Assembly (NCBI RefSeq): GCF_005938225.1
Contig: NZ_VCPC01000001.1
Location: 1,358,546-1,422,545, forward strand
Length of the DNA: 64,000 nucleotides
DNA from: Arenibacterium halophilum
GTDB lineage: Bacteria; Pseudomonadota; Alphaproteobacteria; Rhodobacterales; Rhodobacteraceae
Reading direction: 5' to 3'
How positions within the stretch are numbered: the first letter of the stretch is position 1; every line of letters starts with the position of its first letter. A program made the translations under genes and the position numbers. A model generated the notes under the pieces. The model saw only the letters and a list, made by a program, of their open reading frames with translations. It was not told the origin of the DNA and ran no database searches. Below are positions 53,292-64,000 of the stretch, in pieces.

Positions 53292-54512
53292 ATGAGCGAT
53301 ACATCAATCCATGACAGCGCCTATTCCTGGTTCCGCCTGCTGGTGACGCTGGCAATCGGCTGCGTCGCGAATGTGGGCATGTGGGCGGTCGTTGTGATCA
53401 TGCCCGCCGTCGAGGCCGAGTTCCAGGCCGGGCGGGCCGAGGCGTCGTTGCCCTACACGCTGACGATGATCGGATTCGCCTTGGGGAACCTGTTCATCGG
53501 GCGCGTCGTGGATCGGTTCGGCGCGACTTTGGCGCTGATCGCTGCAGCGCTGCTGATCGCGGCCAGCTATCTGCTTTCGACTTTGGCGCCCAACATCGTG
53601 GTTCTGTCACTGACGCAATTGGCCGTGGGTCTGGGCACCGGAGTTGGGTTTGGCCCCCTGATCGCAGATATATCGCATTGGTTCCTGAAGCGGCGCGGGA
53701 TTGCCGTGGCCTTGGTGGCCAGCGGCAACTACCTGTCGGGCGCGATCTGGCCAACGCTTCTGGCCGACATTCTGGCCGAGGCGGGGTGGCGGCAGGTTTA
53801 CCTGACACTGGCGCTGATTACCGTGGTCACGCTGATCCCACTGTCGCTGCTGTTACGACGCCGCGTTCCGGACGAGGCGCACGGCCTGGCCCAGGCGGCA
53901 TCGGACCTGCGCGCGAAGAGTGCCGGCATGTCGCCGCGTGCGCTTCAATACCTGCTGGGCATTGCCGGGATCGGCTGTTGCGTGGCGATGTCGATGCCGC
54001 AGGTGCATATCGTCGCCTATTGCGTCGGGCTGGGCTATGGCCCCGCTGTCGGGGCCGAGATGCTGTCGCTGATGTTGCTGGGCGGGGTTGTAAGCCGGGT
54101 GATTTCCGGCCTTGTCGCCGACCGGCTCGGCGGGGTGCGCACGCTGCTGGTCGGGTCGATCCTGCAGTGCCTTGCGCTGATGTTCTACCTGCCCTGGGAT
54201 GGCATGGCTTCGCTTTACATGATCAGCCTGATGTTCGGGCTGGCGCAGGGCGGCATCGTGCCAAGCTACGCCCTGGTCGTGCGCGAATACATGCCCGCGC
54301 GCGAAGCCGGGGCACGGGTCGGATTCGTGCTGATGATGACGATCCTTGGCATGGCGCTTGGCGGCTGGATGTCGGGCTGGATTTATGACGTGACCGGATC
54401 TTACCACATGGCGTTTCTGAACGGCGTCCTTTGGAACGTCGTCAACATCGCGATCATCGGCGTACTGCTGCTGCGCTCGCGCCCACGCATTCCGGGCGCG
54501 GCACCTGCTTAA
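53292..54512 (+). CDS. MFS transporter
   Basis: 406 residues with 12 predicted helices. The loop 2-3 motif GRVVDRFGATLALIA and MPAVEAEFQAGRAEASLPYT near the N-terminus resemble the oxalate:formate/monocarboxylate-type (OFA/MCT-like) subgroup. It probably moves a small carboxylate, direction unknown. It is separated from the C45 gene by the repeat element and its own 208-base spacer, so it need not belong to that operon. Its stop overlaps the convergent trhO stop (TTAA). Confidence 0.8.
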   Translation: MSDTSIHDSAYSWFRLLVTLAIGCVANVGMWAVVVIMPAVEAEFQAGRAEASLPYTLTMIGFALGNLFIGRVVDRFGATLALIAAALLIAASYLLSTLAPNIVVLSLTQLAVGLGTGVGFGPLIADISHWFLKRRGIAVALVASGNYLSGAIWPTLLADILAEAGWRQVYLTLALITVVTLIPLSLLLRRRVPDEAHGLAQAASDLRAKSAGMSPRALQYLLGIAGIGCCVAMSMPQVHIVAYCVGLGYGPAVGAEMLSLMLLGGVVSRVISGLVADRLGGVRTLLVGSILQCLALMFYLPWDGMASLYMISLMFGLAQGGIVPSYALVVREYMPAREAGARVGFVLMMTILGMALGGWMSGWIYDVTGSYHMAFLNGVLWNVVNIAIIGVLLLRSRPRIPGAAPA

Positions 54513-55417
54513 TCTTGTAGCGGAATGTGCAACTCGCCCCGTTCGCGCGCCAGAGCAATCTGTTTCTGGCGCTGGCGAAAGCGGGTCTTGTCCTCGTCAG
54601 ACGTTTCGTCGATGCACAGATGGCACGACACGCCTTGTTCATACTCGGGGCGAGTGCGGTCGGCCGGTTCGATCGGGCGGCGGCAGCCGTGGCACAGGAT
54701 GTGGCCGCTTTCCTTCAGCCCGTGTTCGACAGCAACGCGGTTGTCGAAGACGAAACAGGCACCCTCCCATGCGCTGTCGCGCTCGGGAACTTTTTCGAGG
54801 TAGTTCAGAATGCCGCCCTTAAGGTGAAACACCTCGTCCACGCCCTGCCCAAGCAGGTAGTTCGTCGATTTCTCGCAGCGGATGCCGCCGGTGCAGAACA
54901 TCGCGACCTTCTTGTTGTGGAAGCGAGTCTTGTTCGCCTCCCACCAGGCGGGGAGTTCTCCGAAGGATTTGGTTTCGGGGTCGATGGCGCCCTGAAACGT
55001 ACCGATGGCGACCTCGTAGTCGTTGCGGGTGTCGATCACCACAACGTCGTCGCGGCGGATCAGCTCGTTCCAGTCCCCGGGCTCGACATAATGACCAACG
55101 CGGGCGACCGGATCGATATCCGGCTGGCCCATCGTGACGATTTCACGCTTGAGCCGGATCTTCAGCTTGGCAAAGGGCGGCTTGGGCGCTTGCGCCTCTT
55201 TCCACTCCAGCCCGGCACAGCCCGGCAGGGCGCGGATATGCGCCAGCACGGCGTCGATTCCCTGCGCGGGGCCGGCAATGGTTCCATTGATCCCCTCGCC
55301 CGCCAGCAGCAGAGTACCACGCACATCGTTTGCACGGCAAACCGCCTCCAGCGACGGTTTCAGAGCGGCCGGATCGGCGAAGCGGGTGAAGTGATACAAG
55401 GCAGCGATGCGGTACAT
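54509..55417 (-). CDS. trhO: tRNA uridine-34 hydroxylase
   Basis: 302 residues from the ATG at 55417. An N-terminal acylphosphatase-like region (GTLLLAGEGINGTIAGPAQG) precedes a rhodanese domain with the active-site loop CTGGIRCEKS and VVVIDTRNDYEVAIG. A C-terminal Cys-rich segment (ILCHGCRRPIEP...SCHLCID) is typical of this family (formerly YceA). It hydroxylates U34 of certain tRNAs using prephenate or oxygen-dependent chemistry. It diverges from pncA. Confidence 0.92.
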   Translation of the reverse strand: MYRIAALYHFTRFADPAALKPSLEAVCRANDVRGTLLLAGEGINGTIAGPAQGIDAVLAHIRALPGCAGLEWKEAQAPKPPFAKLKIRLKREIVTMGQPDIDPVARVGHYVEPGDWNELIRRDDVVVIDTRNDYEVAIGTFQGAIDPETKSFGELPAWWEANKTRFHNKKVAMFCTGGIRCEKSTNYLLGQGVDEVFHLKGGILNYLEKVPERDSAWEGACFVFDNRVAVEHGLKESGHILCHGCRRPIEPADRTRPEYEQGVSCHLCIDETSDEDKTRFRQRQKQIALARERGELHIPLQD

Positions 55418-55517
55418 GGGCGCCGATTTAGGCCGCAAACCCCTGTCACGCAAGGGTCGCGATTGACGCGGGCCGCAGCCGGGCCTACCCATTCAGGACC
55501 GGAAGAAGGAGTATGCG

Positions 55518-56117
55518 ATGCCCACCGCCCTGATCGTGATTGATGTCCAGAACGATTTCTGCCCCGGTGGCGCGCTGGCCGTTCCCGAAGGCGATGCAGT
55601 GGTACAGCCGATCAACCGGCTGATGGAGCAGGTCGATGCGGTGGTTCTGACGCAGGATTGGCATCCGGCGGGGCACTCTTCCTTCGCGTCGTCACATGCG
55701 GATCGACTGCCTTATGACATGATCGAGATGGATTATGGCCCGCAGGTGCTCTGGCCTGATCATTGCATTCAGGGCTCGGACGGGGCTGCGTTTCACGCCG
55801 ATCTGCGCACTGATGCCGACATGATCATCCGCAAGGGGTTTCGCGCCGGGATCGACAGCTATTCCGCGTTCTTCGAGAACGATCAGACCACGCCCACGGG
55901 GCTGGATGGATATCTGCGCACGCGCGGTATCGACCGGCTGATCGTTGCCGGCCTGGCGACGGATTTCTGCGTGCACTACTCGGCTGTGGATGCCGCTGGG
56001 CTGGGCTATGACGTGTCTGTCGATCTGGAGGCCTGCCGGGGGATCGACCTTGACGGATCGCTGGATCAGGCCCTGCGCACCATGGTCGAAAAAGGCGTAA
56101 CTCTGCGCGGCACCTGA
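55518..56117 (+). CDS. pncA: Nicotinamidase / pyrazinamidase
   Basis: 199 residues; ATG at 55518 behind AAGGAGT. The Asp-Lys-Cys triad lies in LIVIDVQNDFCPGG (Asp9), IIRKGFRAGIDSYSAF and LATDFCVHYSAVDA. The metal ligands are in LTQDWHPAGHSSF. It hydrolyses nicotinamide to nicotinate for NAD salvage; the next enzyme, pncB, is two genes downstream on the same strand. Confidence 0.95.
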   Translation: MPTALIVIDVQNDFCPGGALAVPEGDAVVQPINRLMEQVDAVVLTQDWHPAGHSSFASSHADRLPYDMIEMDYGPQVLWPDHCIQGSDGAAFHADLRTDADMIIRKGFRAGIDSYSAFFENDQTTPTGLDGYLRTRGIDRLIVAGLATDFCVHYSAVDAAGLGYDVSVDLEACRGIDLDGSLDQALRTMVEKGVTLRGT

Positions 56118-56188
56118 CCCGCAGTTGCCAAATCTTAACCGGCTTCAGTCTATGCAATGCTTCAGCATGACCAAAAGGCCGGCCTCTG

Positions 56189-58423
<2,235 letters not shown>

Positions 58424-58495
58424 CCGCGTGTTTTCCCTCGCATTTCGGCACGTTACCCCGTATCAACGCCCGGACACAGATCAGGGGGGCTGGCC

Positions 58496-59785
58496 GTGGA
58501 TATCGCAACACGGGTCTACAACCACAAATGGAAGATCGACCCGATCGTGAGATCGCTGATCGATACGGATTTCTACAAACTCCTGATGTGCCAGTCGGTG
58601 TTCCGCAACAAACCTGATACACAGGTCACCTTTTCGCTCATCAACCGGTCGAAGCACGTCCCCCTCGCCCTGCTGATCGACGAAGGCGAGTTGCGCGAAC
58701 AGCTTGATCACATTCGCTCCCTCTCTCTCAGCCGCGGCGAAAGCACATGGCTGCGGGGCAACACCTTCTACGGCAAGCGCCAGATGTTCCGCTCGGATTT
58801 CATGGAGTGGTTCGAAGGTCTGCGCCTCCCGCCCTATCATCTGGAACGCAAAGGCGACCAGTACGAGCTGACCTTCGAAGGCAAATGGCACGAGGTCATG
58901 CTCTGGGAAATCCCCGCGCTCGCCACGCTGATGGAACTGCGCGGTCGCGCCGTGCTGAACGATATGGGCCGGTTCGAGCTTCAGGTGCTCTATGCGCGCG
59001 CGATGACCCGCCTCTGGGAAAAGATCGACCGCCTGCGCGGCATCGACACGCTCGGCATTGCCGATTTCGGCACCCGCCGCCGCCATTCCTTCCTTTGGCA
59101 GGATTGGTGCGTTCAAGCCATGATCGAGGGCCTTGGGCCGAAATTCACCGGAACCTCGAACTGCCTTATCGCCATGCGTCGCGAGGTCGAAGCCATCGGC
59201 ACCAACGCCCACGAACTGCCCATGGTGTACTCGGCACTGGCAGACAGTGACGCCGCCCTCGCCCGCGCGCCCTACGACGTGCTCTCTGACTGGCACGATG
59301 AACATGACGGCAATCTGCGGATCGTGCTGCCCGACACCTATGGCACCAAGGGCTTCCTCGACAACGCGCCGGATTGGCTGGCCGGTTGGACAGGGGTGCG
59401 TATCGACAGCGGCGATCCGGCCAAGGGGGCCGAAATCGCGATCGACTGGTGGAAAGCGCGTGGAGAAGACCCGCGCCAGAAACGCGTGATCTTTTCCGAC
59501 GGGCTGGATGTTGACAAGATCATCGAGCTGCACCACCAGTTCGATGGCCGGGTCAAAGCGTCATTCGGGTGGGGCACGCTGCTGACCAATGATTTCCGCG
59601 GCCTCGCGCCCGACGACGCACTCGCGCCATTTTCCTTGGTGTGCAAGGCGGTCTCGGCCAATGGCCGCCCCACGGTCAAATTGTCCGACAACCCCGAAAA
59701 GGCGATGGGCCCGGCAGATGAAATTGCCCGCTACAAACGCGTCTTCGGCGTCGGTCAACAAGACAGCATCAAGGTAGAAGTCTGA
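58496..59785 (+). CDS. pncB: Nicotinate phosphoribosyltransferase
   Basis: 429 residues; the frame starts within the weakly spaced GTGGATATCGC at 58496 (GTG start), preceded by GGGGGGC. LIDTDFYKLLMCQSVFRNKP at the N-terminus, IADFGTRRRHSFLWQDW with the reactive-loop region, and TGVRIDSGDPAKGAEIAIDW near the end are typical of the bacterial enzyme. It makes nicotinate mononucleotide from nicotinate and PRPP with ATP. It completes the salvage step begun by pncA. Confidence 0.94.
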   Translation: MDIATRVYNHKWKIDPIVRSLIDTDFYKLLMCQSVFRNKPDTQVTFSLINRSKHVPLALLIDEGELREQLDHIRSLSLSRGESTWLRGNTFYGKRQMFRSDFMEWFEGLRLPPYHLERKGDQYELTFEGKWHEVMLWEIPALATLMELRGRAVLNDMGRFELQVLYARAMTRLWEKIDRLRGIDTLGIADFGTRRRHSFLWQDWCVQAMIEGLGPKFTGTSNCLIAMRREVEAIGTNAHELPMVYSALADSDAALARAPYDVLSDWHDEHDGNLRIVLPDTYGTKGFLDNAPDWLAGWTGVRIDSGDPAKGAEIAIDWWKARGEDPRQKRVIFSDGLDVDKIIELHHQFDGRVKASFGWGTLLTNDFRGLAPDDALAPFSLVCKAVSANGRPTVKLSDNPEKAMGPADEIARYKRVFGVGQQDSIKVEV

Positions 59786-59790
59786 CCCGC

Positions 59791-59878
59791 CTTCTTTGGG
59801 CCAGAAATATCCCGGGGGAGCCCCGCAGGGGCGGGGGCAGAGCCCCTACCCCCATATCCGATGGCACGATCCCTGCTT
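59791..59878. repeat. Dispersed intergenic repeat, copy D
   Basis: CTTCTTTGGGCCAGAAATAT, CCCGGGGG, a GCCCC-GCA-GGGGC hairpin and GGGGGCAGAGCCCC match the right half of copy C in reverse. The far end, CCCTGCTT at 59871-59878, resembles the start of the 28-base repeat and runs into the pqiC stop codon. It begins six bases after the pncB stop. Confidence 0.65.
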
Positions 59879-60446
59879 AGCGCCGCAGCCGCGCCAGGAT
59901 CGCATCCGCCAATTGGCCGACAGCCGCGCCAGTAGCCTGTGCAACAGCTCCGGGCGTATCACCCGTTAAGGGCACGGAAATGTCGAACCCGTTGATGGAT
60001 TCGCGGATCACCGCGTCGGGCGAGGCGATGGAATACTGCCCGCTCAGGCGAAATTGCCCGTCGGCGCCCGGTACCATGCGGTCGATCCGCACCTCGACCC
60101 GCGCGTCAGGGTAGCGTTCCAGCGGCCAGGGTTCGCTCATCGCCGTCGCGGTAGAGCGCGCATCCAGCATCCGCGTCAGCGCCAGTGTCACGCTGCGCAC
60201 CGGATCGTCGGCCCAGACCGCACGGGCCAGCGGCCGCAACGCGCCATCGGAATCCTGCTGCACGATTTCCGAAGCCGCCGCATAGCTGGGCAGCGTCACA
60301 TCGCGCACTTCGATGGTCGACACCCGCACCGCGACTCGGGTCTCGGTCGCTGGTGGTTCAAGCAGATAGCGCGCGTTGTTGTCGCCACAGGCAGCTGTCA
60401 GCGATAGTGTCGCGATCACAAGGCCAAGGCGCCAGAACTGTTTCAT
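59877..60446 (-). CDS. pqiC: PqiC-like lipoprotein of an MCE transport system
   Basis: 189 residues from the ATG at 60446. Signal peptide with lipobox LTAACGDN. The DUF330/PqiC domain follows (YLLEPPATETRVAVRVSTIE, VRSVTLALTRMLDARSTATA). It is an outer-membrane-anchored lipoprotein that partners PqiB in lipid traffic between the two membranes. It follows pqiB by four bases, so they are co-translated. Confidence 0.88.
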   Translation of the reverse strand: MKQFWRLGLVIATLSLTAACGDNNARYLLEPPATETRVAVRVSTIEVRDVTLPSYAAASEIVQQDSDGALRPLARAVWADDPVRSVTLALTRMLDARSTATAMSEPWPLERYPDARVEVRIDRMVPGADGQFRLSGQYSIASPDAVIRESINGFDISVPLTGDTPGAVAQATGAAVGQLADAILARLRR

Positions 60447-60450
60447 ATCG

Positions 60451-62541
60451 TCACTTTCCGAACAGGATGGAATTTGGGCTGCGCTCGATCGAGCGGACAA
60501 GCGTTGCGATATTGCGCGCTGCTGCCCGTACCTCGCGCAGCATGGCCAGGGTTTCCTGATTGAAATCCGACCGGTCGCCATAGGCGCCGATCAACTGCTC
60601 GGCACGCACCGCCAGACTGTCAAGCCGGCGCGACAGATCGGGCAGGCCCTTGCTGGCCTCGTCTACCGAATCCGCGGCCGAGCGGATCGCGGCCAGGGTT
60701 GCATTGGCATTCTCGACAGCGCCGCCTTCGCGCAATTGCACCAACAGCGTCCGGATTTCCTCCAGCGACGCCGAAACGGTCGCCGGCAGGTTTCGCGCCG
60801 CGTCACTGTCAATCAACGCATCCGCGCTTTGCAGAAGGTCTGTCGCGGCTGCAACCAGCTCTTCGGCCTGAAGCGCCTCGACCTTGGCGGCGATGCCGCG
60901 CAAGTCGGTCACCAGCGCCGGAACATCTTCGGTTGCGGCATAGACCGTATCGGCGGCAGAACTGACATCGGTGATCGCCTGTCCCAACTGGTCGACGATG
61001 CGCTGCTGTTCGATCTGCTCGACGATGCCATTCATCCGGGCCACCGTCTGCGCCACATCATCAGGCAGGCGCTGCAACGCTTCGCTGCCGATGATCGTGC
61101 GCGCGTCATTCAGCAGGGCCACCACCGCCTCGGGAACCGCGCGGGTGCTGTCATTGCGGGCCAGAGCGTCGATGCTGGCCATCATCGACGTTGCCTGCGC
61201 AATCAGCTCTTCGATTTTCAGCGCGTTCACCCGCTGCATCACGCCTTCGATACTGGCATTGATATCGGGCAGATCGGTAACCGCGCTGGGAATGATCGGA
61301 TAGGGCATCGCATCGCGCTGCAGCTCTGCCGGGGGCGCGTCTTCGATCACCACCAGCTCGATCACCAGCGCCGAGGTCAGCAGGCTGGCCTTGCTCAGCC
61401 GCGCCCGGACCCCTTCCTGCACGGCCGCATCCAGAAAATTCAACACATCGCGCAGCTCGGCGCCCTCGGGCAGGCCCATCAACGCCGGATCCACATCCAG
61501 AGTCACCATCTGGTGGACCTCGGGGCGGCCGTTGATTTCGGTCACAAAAGCCGACAGGGTTGCAACTTCGCCGATCTTGAGGCCCTTGTAGTTCAGCGCA
61601 GCCCCCGCCGCCAAACCCGAAACACCGTCTTCGAACACGGTCGCCAGAGTCACGCTGTTATCGGATACGCGGGCATAGGCGTTGGCGCGGGCCGCTTCCT
61701 CGTCGGTATACAGCTCGTAAACCTGGCCGCTCTCGATCGGGCTGCCCCCGGAAAAGAAGGTGTTGAACGCGATCCCGCCGCCGATCAGCGCCGAAAAGCT
61801 GCTGACATCCAGCTTCAACCCGCTTGGCCCGAAAGACACCTGGAACCCAGAGGTATCCCAGAACCGGCTGGCCGTGGTCAGCAACTGGTCGTGTGGCGCC
61901 TTGATGAAGGCATCCACCACCACGAGCGTTCCGTTGTTCTCCAGCCGGGGCTTCTCCGTCCGGCCCACCTCGATCCCGCGATAGAAAATGGGGGCGCCGG
62001 CTGCCAGAACGTTACCTTCCTTGGCCTGCAGGGTTACCCGCGTGCCCCTTTCGTTCAGGTCGACCAAGGGCCGATCTTCGACGCCCTCGAAGCGCGAAAC
62101 CTCATCGCCGGGCTTGGTGCGATCCCAAGTGCCTTCGATGTAGACGCCGCTCAGTACCGTTTGCAGGCCCGACACACCCTGGGCCGAAACCTCGGGGCGC
62201 ACCACCCAGAACTGGGCGGTGTCATTGATATAAGGGGCAACATCCTTGTCGATCCGGGCGCCCACGACAACGGTATCCAGCCCGGACGTAAACCCGACCG
62301 ATTCCACCACGCCGATGCGCACATCGCGGTACCGCACGGCGGTTTCTCCGGCGGTGATCCCGGCGGCATTGCCGAACGTAATCTCGATCAGCGCGCCCCT
62401 GTCGGAGTAGCTGGACCAGGCAACCCAAAGCGCCACGCCAAGGGCCAGCATCGGCACCAGCCAGATCGCCGACAGGTTGCGCAGCGGCGAGCGACGACGC
62501 GGCGCAATCTCCATCTCGGGCGGGGGAACAGAGTCACTCAT
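60451..62541 (-). CDS. pqiB: PqiB-like MCE protein
   Basis: 696 residues from the ATG at 62541; longer than E. coli PqiB (about 546). One N-terminal helix (LSAIWLVPMLALGVALWVAW) is followed by three MCE domains: ALIEITFGNAAGITAGETAV, VLAAGAPIFYRGIEVGRTEK and GVSGLAAGAALNYKGLKIGE mark their starts. A C-terminal helical tail of about 260 residues, longer than usual, follows. It forms a periplasmic tube or needle moving lipid between membranes. The start overlaps the stop of the upstream pqiA half by eight bases. Confidence 0.9.
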   Translation of the reverse strand: MSDSVPPPEMEIAPRRRSPLRNLSAIWLVPMLALGVALWVAWSSYSDRGALIEITFGNAAGITAGETAVRYRDVRIGVVESVGFTSGLDTVVVGARIDKDVAPYINDTAQFWVVRPEVSAQGVSGLQTVLSGVYIEGTWDRTKPGDEVSRFEGVEDRPLVDLNERGTRVTLQAKEGNVLAAGAPIFYRGIEVGRTEKPRLENNGTLVVVDAFIKAPHDQLLTTASRFWDTSGFQVSFGPSGLKLDVSSFSALIGGGIAFNTFFSGGSPIESGQVYELYTDEEAARANAYARVSDNSVTLATVFEDGVSGLAAGAALNYKGLKIGEVATLSAFVTEINGRPEVHQMVTLDVDPALMGLPEGAELRDVLNFLDAAVQEGVRARLSKASLLTSALVIELVVIEDAPPAELQRDAMPYPIIPSAVTDLPDINASIEGVMQRVNALKIEELIAQATSMMASIDALARNDSTRAVPEAVVALLNDARTIIGSEALQRLPDDVAQTVARMNGIVEQIEQQRIVDQLGQAITDVSSAADTVYAATEDVPALVTDLRGIAAKVEALQAEELVAAATDLLQSADALIDSDAARNLPATVSASLEEIRTLLVQLREGGAVENANATLAAIRSAADSVDEASKGLPDLSRRLDSLAVRAEQLIGAYGDRSDFNQETLAMLREVRAAARNIATLVRSIERSPNSILFGK

Positions 62542-63184
62542 TATCGGCCTCATCCGCGTCCCAGATCATCCGGGAGTCGAAACTTTGCGCCGAGAGCATG
62601 GTAAAGGCAACCGACAGCGCAAAGGACACCGCCGCGATGCCGGGATGCACCGTCGCAACGAAATCGAATTGCACCAAAGCGGACAGGATCGCCACCACAA
62701 ACACGTCCAGCATCGACCAGCGGCCAATGAATTCGACAACTTCGTAAAGATGCTGGCGTTGCCCGCGCCGCATGGCCGACCTCTGCCGGACGCTGACAGC
62801 CAGATAGGCAATCGCGATGAACTTGCCGAGCGGGATCACCACCGAGGCGACAAAAACGATCAGCGCCACGAAATACGATCCGTGATGCAGCAACTCCACT
62901 ACCCCACCCATGATCGTATTCGCCTGCTCGGTGCCGAGCGTTGCGGTGCGCAACATCGGATACAGGTTGGCGGGGACATAGGCGATCAGCCCGGCGCACC
63001 ACCACGCCCAGACCCTTTGCAGGCTGGTGACATCACGGCTTGCCAGACGCGCGCCACAGCGCAGGCACAGGGGTACGCCAGCCGCGTGGACGCGGCCGCA
63101 TTCACGGCACCCGATCAAACCCGCACTTCGGGCCGTCAGGAATTCCTGCGCTCTTCCAGTGTCTTCCAAACCGTCAACTTGCAC
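62534..63184 (-). CDS. pqiA: PqiA-like half-protein (second PqiA domain)
   Basis: About 216 residues; the start is uncertain. No ATG fits; GTG at 63184 is one option and overlaps the upstream gene by 49 bases, with TTG and CTG codons further in. A zinc-ribbon-like CRECGRVHAAGVPLCLRCG is followed by four hydrophobic segments with ANLYPMLRT and IPLGKFIAIAYLA, the PqiA repeat pattern. E. coli PqiA holds two such domains in one chain; here they are separate genes. It is the inner-membrane part of the Pqi system. Confidence 0.75.
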   Translation of the reverse strand: MQVDGLEDTGRAQEFLTARSAGLIGCRECGRVHAAGVPLCLRCGARLASRDVTSLQRVWAWWCAGLIAYVPANLYPMLRTATLGTEQANTIMGGVVELLHHGSYFVALIVFVASVVIPLGKFIAIAYLAVSVRQRSAMRRGQRQHLYEVVEFIGRWSMLDVFVVAILSALVQFDFVATVHPGIAAVSFALSVAFTMLSAQSFDSRMIWDADEADNE

Positions 63185-63756
63185 ATGAAGGTGTCTTTCA
63201 GGGTAGTAACTAGCACAAGCGCGATAAAAGCCCAGAACGCAGGCCCCAGCGCGACCGAGGCCATACCAGCGATCTTCACCAGCGCGACCACGACCCCTAC
63301 CACAAAGATTTCGGCCATTGCCCACGGGCGCAGGTTTTGTGCCAGGCGGAATGCGGCCTCGGCTCCGCGCGCGGGGCGATACCCGATTGCCATCGGCGCA
63401 ATCGCGTAGATCACAGCGCAGAGCCGCACCGTTGGCAGGACAACAATCAGGGCCGCCACGGCAAAAGATAGCGGCAGCAGCAGCCCGTCCGAGAAGGCGG
63501 TTATGGTGTCGATAACGGAACTGTGCTGCGCCAGCCCGGCGGCGCTAAGATCGAGAAAGGGAAAGGCCACGGCGGCAACCATCAGTACCAGCGCCGTCGC
63601 CGAGAGCATGATGATCTGCGTCATGGCCCCGGCGCGCGGCGTCATCAGCACCGCGTGGCACCGCCTGCACCGCGCCTTTGTACCCTGTGGCACATCACTT
63701 AACCGGTGCAACGTGTCGCAGGTCGGGCAGGCCACCATGTCTTTCGTGTCGATCAC
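63136..63756 (-). CDS. pqiA: PqiA-like half-protein (first PqiA domain)
   Basis: About 206 residues from a GTG at 63756 with AGGG upstream; frames reaching 63885 run through the terminator hairpin of the rRNA operon and are unlikely. It starts IDTKDMVACPTCDTLHRLSD with the zinc ribbon CPTC...CRRC, then four hydrophobic segments with VAFPFLDLSAAG and AEIFVVGVVVALVKIAGMAS. It is the first gene of the leftward pqiA-pqiA-pqiB-pqiC unit, just below the 5S rRNA. Confidence 0.75.
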   Translation of the reverse strand: MIDTKDMVACPTCDTLHRLSDVPQGTKARCRRCHAVLMTPRAGAMTQIIMLSATALVLMVAAVAFPFLDLSAAGLAQHSSVIDTITAFSDGLLLPLSFAVAALIVVLPTVRLCAVIYAIAPMAIGYRPARGAEAAFRLAQNLRPWAMAEIFVVGVVVALVKIAGMASVALGPAFWAFIALVLVTTLKDTFMCKLTVWKTLEERRNS

Positions 63757-63798
63757 GTTATCACGCCCTGAACTGTCATCAGTTATATGTAGCGCAAA

Positions 63799-63851
63799 AC
63801 AAAAACGCTCCACCAGAGCCTGCATGAGCAGATCGGGTGGAGCGTTTTTGT
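63799..63851. terminator. Bidirectional terminator after the rRNA operon
   Basis: A perfect 16-bp stem (63799-63814 with 63836-63851; arms contain AAAAACGCTCCACC and its complement) with a 21-base loop. Each arm ends in runs of A or T, so reading leftward it gives a strong intrinsic terminator about 40 bases past the 5S gene. It also shields pqi from rRNA read-through. Confidence 0.9.
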
Positions 63852-63890
63852 ATTGGTTCATCGTAAGAGAGATATTCAGGGGCATTTACT

Positions 63891-64000
63891 AGGTTTGGCG
63901 ATGACCTACTCTCCCACGACTTGAGCCGCAGTACCATTGGCGCGAAGGCACTTAACTTCCGGGTTCGGGATGGTTCTGGGTGTTTTGCTCTTGCTATGAT
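63891..64000 (-). rRNA. rrf: 5S rRNA (5' end outside window)
   Basis: Reading leftward, AGCAAGAGCAAAACACCC, GAACCATCCCGAACCCGGAA, GTTAAGTGCC and GGGAGAGTAGGTCATCGCC are the canonical 5S segments, in order and with correct spacing. The 3' end is placed near 63891. About 110 bases are visible; the first few bases lie beyond the window. The 23S and 16S genes should follow to the right. Confidence 0.95.

Noticed and set aside
60376..62604. Antisense open frame over 700 codons across pqiB
   Set aside because: Covers the three MCE domains in reverse; no motif, no ribosome-binding site and no signal sequence.
63757..63885. Longer N-terminus for the first pqiA half
   Set aside because: It would translate the perfect 16-bp terminator hairpin of the rRNA operon.

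Overview
The window looks like chromosomal DNA from a marine-type alphaproteobacterium of the Rhodobacteraceae (Roseobacter/Rhodobacter group). The evidence is a high-GC sequence with strong third-position GC, the ctpA-envC-gpmI operon, an accD-folC pair, a TAXI-type TRAP transporter, a dnaE2 error-prone polymerase with an alphaproteobacterial GAAC-N7-GAAC-like LexA site, and several proteins of families I know mainly from this group. There is no integrase, transposase, prophage or CRISPR array. No stretch longer than 300 bases lacks a gene.

Layout. 1-2.4 kb: a partial sulfotransferase diverging from a GT14-type glycosyltransferase. 2.5-10.2 kb: a leftward seven-gene operon of a TelA-like coiled-coil protein, an unknown protein, an AAA+ ATPase, an AT-rich putative abortive-infection gene, an unknown cytosolic protein and two membrane proteins. 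10.3-16.5 kb: cupin, L,D-transpeptidase, creatinase, two secreted proteins, an alpha/beta hydrolase and succinate-semialdehyde dehydrogenase. 16.5-23 kb: folC, accD, a CAAX-type membrane protease and a degenerate ABC/cyclic-nucleotide-domain protein. 23-26.8 kb: ilvD, a lipoprotein and two conserved unknown proteins. 26.8-30.8 kb: ctpA, envC-like, gpmI. 30.9-37 kb: a C-terminally short dnaE2 behind a probable LexA operator, then a zinc-finger protein and polA. 37-42.3 kb: a naturally split metH and a class III aminotransferase.

42.5-53.1 kb: a rightward run of TAXI TRAP binding protein, fused permease, UspA protein, nitrilase-family hydrolase, large PLP decarboxylase, ATP-grasp ligase and C45-type acyltransferase/hydrolase. 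It reads as one uptake-plus-metabolism locus of unknown substrate. 53.3-59.8 kb: an MFS transporter, trhO, and a pncA / hybrid histidine kinase / pncB block (NAD salvage). 59.9-63.8 kb: pqiC, pqiB and a pqiA split into two half-genes. The window ends in the 3' part of a leftward 5S rRNA with its terminator.

The two strongest candidates for undescribed systems are the AAA+/coiled-coil/membrane operon carrying an inserted Abi-like gene (2.6-10.2 kb) and the TRAP-nitrilase-decarboxylase-ATP-grasp-C45 locus (42.5-53.1 kb). Other notable points are the degenerate ABC protein, the two split genes (metH, pqiA), the shortened DnaE2 and a family of small dispersed intergenic repeats. All family assignments are from recognition of sequence motifs, not database searches.
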